From the NCBI GenBank assembly GCA_964612145.1, contig CAZTBP010000011.1, positions 1 to 64,000 on the forward strand: DNA of 64,000 nucleotides, written 5' to 3'. Below, one piece after another: positions 62,737 to 64,000 of the stretch (position 1 is its first letter; each line of letters begins with the position of its first letter). The notes under the pieces were generated by a model that saw only the letters and a list, made by a program, of their open reading frames with translations, made no database searches and was not told where the DNA came from. The stretch is from JAGNLV01 sp964612145. GTDB lineage: Bacteria; Zixibacteria; MSB-5A5; GN15; FEB-12. A program made the translations under genes and the position numbers.

Positions 62737-64000
62737 GTTGTTACCTCCTCCGGCTCACACTGGGCCAGATCACAGGTAAAGTGCCGCAGCAGGGCCGGCT
62801 GTCGGGTTACCTTTAAACCGACCAGCGACTCCTTGCGGGACGCAATGCGCGCCGCTACCTCAGCAATGTATTCATAGTGTGTGTTGGTGTAGACACGACG
62901 CGGCATCGCCATGCGGACCAGTTCTTTGGGCGCATGAATCGTTTCGCCAGTCTCAGGGTCCTGGCCACCGAACATCAACGAACCTATTTCCACGACACGC
63001 ACACCCCCTTCACGGTAAAATTCAACCGTCAGTGCCTGGCCGGGGAACTGGCCGGGCGGGATGTGCGGTAAAAGTGCGCCGGCATCGACAAACACAGCAT
63101 GGCCGCCGGTCGGTTCAACAATAGGCATGCCGGCCCGCTTGATCAGGTGGCCAAAGTAGGCCACCTGTGAAATCCTGTGATCCAGATAATCAAACTCCAT
63201 GACTTCTTCCAGCCCGACCGCCAGCGCTTCGAGGTCGCGACCGGCCAGGCCGCCATAGGTCGGAAAGCCCTCGACAATGATCATCAGTTCGGTCAAGCGA
63301 CGGTAGAGATCCTCGTCATTAAGGGCGATAAAACCGCCGATATTGGCGAGGCCGTCCTTTTTCGCCGACATCATCGCACCGTCGGCATAACTGAACATCT
63401 CAGCTACGATGTCACGGACGGATGTGTTGGCACAGCCGCGCTCGTTGCGCTTGATGAAGTAGGCATTTTCGGCAAAACGGGCACAGTCAAAGTAAAACGG
63501 GAGGCCATGGGCCCGGCAGATTTCGCTGGTGGCTCTGATGTTCGCCATCGATACCGGTTGGCCGCCGATGGAGTTATTCGTGATGGTCATGATGACCATC
63601 GTGATCGAATCGGCGCCGTGCTTGCGGATGAATTCCTCCAGCCGGGCGGTATCCATGTTGCCTTTGAACGGAGCCGGTTCGTCCGAGACGGCCTCCGGAC
63701 AGGGCAGGTCGACCGGGATGCCGCCCTTGTGGACGGTATTCGCGCGGGTGGTGTCGAAATGGGTGTTGTTAAGGATGTACTTGCCCTTCCCTCCTACGGT
63801 CGAGAACATGAGGTTTTCAGCCGAACGGCCCTGATGGCACGGCACGACGAATTGTTTGCCGGTTATGCGCTGGACAGTCTTTTCGAATCGGCGGAACGAC
63901 ACTGCTCCGGCGTAGGATTCGTCGCCGAGCATAAGCGCCGCCCACTGACGGGTGGACATGGCTGAGGTACCGGAATCGGTAAGCAGATCGATGTAAATAT
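62733..64000 (-). CDS. tnaA: Tryptophanase / beta-eliminating lyase, 5' end cut
   Basis: This PLP enzyme splits tryptophan to indole, pyruvate and ammonia, or a related amino acid such as tyrosine. The frame is open to the window edge, where IYIDLLTDSGTSAM already matches the family, so about the first 30-50 residues are missing. The PLP lysine lies in SAKKDGLANIGG, with FDCARFAENAYFIKRNE and EGFPTYGGLAGRDLEALAVGL around it; the C-terminus has PKELVRMAMPRRVYTNTH and LRHFT. The match is closer to tryptophanase than to tyrosine phenol-lyase, but the choice is not certain. Confidence 0.9.
   Translation of the reverse strand, partial: IYIDLLTDSGTSAMSTRQWAALMLGDESYAGAVSFRRFEKTVQRITGKQFVVPCHQGRSAENLMFSTVGGKGKYILNNTHFDTTRANTVHKGGIPVDLPCPEAVSDEPAPFKGNMDTARLEEFIRKHGADSITMVIMTITNNSIGGQPVSMANIRATSEICRAHGLPFYFDCARFAENAYFIKRNERGCANTSVRDIVAEMFSYADGAMMSAKKDGLANIGGFIALNDEDLYRRLTELMIIVEGFPTYGGLAGRDLEALAVGLEEVMEFDYLDHRISQVAYFGHLIKRAGMPIVEPTGGHAVFVDAGALLPHIPPGQFPGQALTVEFYREGGVRVVEIGSLMFGGQDPETGETIHAPKELVRMAMPRRVYTNTHYEYIAEVAARIASRKESLVGLKVTRQPALLRHFTCDLAQCEPEEVTT

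Noticed and set aside
1..64000. CRISPR arrays, insertion sequences, phage genes, rRNA
   Set aside because: No regularly spaced repeats, transposase or integrase motifs, or rRNA sequence were noticed on reading both strands.

Overview
The window looks like chromosomal DNA of a Gram-negative bacterium of the FCB superphylum outside Bacteroidota. A Zixibacteria-like or related candidate lineage is my best guess; this is inference, and no marker gene fixes the phylum. The reasons are as follows. It carries type IX secretion (T9SS) parts (SprA/Sov, PorU, a PorV-like barrel and a cargo protease with a C-terminal sorting domain), a Bat (aerotolerance-type) operon and bacillithiol synthesis genes. 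Yet it is GC-rich, uses Shine-Dalgarno sites, and has E. coli-like TTGACA/TATAAT promoters rather than the Bacteroidota type. Nearly all genes lie on the minus strand in long, tightly packed operons.

Layout by coordinate. 1-2286: an Acg-type nitroreductase, a STAS-like protein and sparse DNA with hairpins and a possible gene remnant. 2287-4702: an NfeD protease plus slipin pair. 4779-9630: selA-selB-amidohydrolase. 9719-19539: sprA, murB, a DUF1844 protein and recG. 19603-19699: tRNA-Sec on the plus strand, completing with selA and selB a selenocysteine insertion set (selD is not in the window). 19728-20291: a small membrane protein converging on a cation-diffusion transporter. 21302-30956: tetR-tolC-MFP-RND-bshC-bshA-bshB1, an efflux system joined to the whole bacillithiol pathway. 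31040-33051: a flippase-like protein and CorA. 33147-43300: moxR, DUF58 and batA-E with extra BatD-like proteins and a SurA-like lipoprotein. 43411-61731: a nine-gene envelope operon read from a strong sigma70-type promoter at 61887-61915: porU, PorV-like chimera, M6 protease, two DUF5683-like proteins, NHL lipoprotein, large outer-membrane barrel, Omp85 protein and a UbiA prenyltransferase. 62131-64000: a lipoprotein with an apparent CTG start and a tryptophanase cut by the window edge.

The most unusual object is the PorV-like gene (55102-57876). Its PorV sequence is split, just after the NPAGL motif, by about 595 residues. The insert holds a helical segment, propeller-like repeats and two LysM-like modules, one of them itself interrupted. 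Together with the barrel protein at 45754-48990, which repeats modules seen in SprA, and its overlapping Omp85 gene, this suggests that the operon encodes an elaborated or partly undescribed outer-membrane export and assembly system. Functions are inferred by reading motifs; no database search was run.
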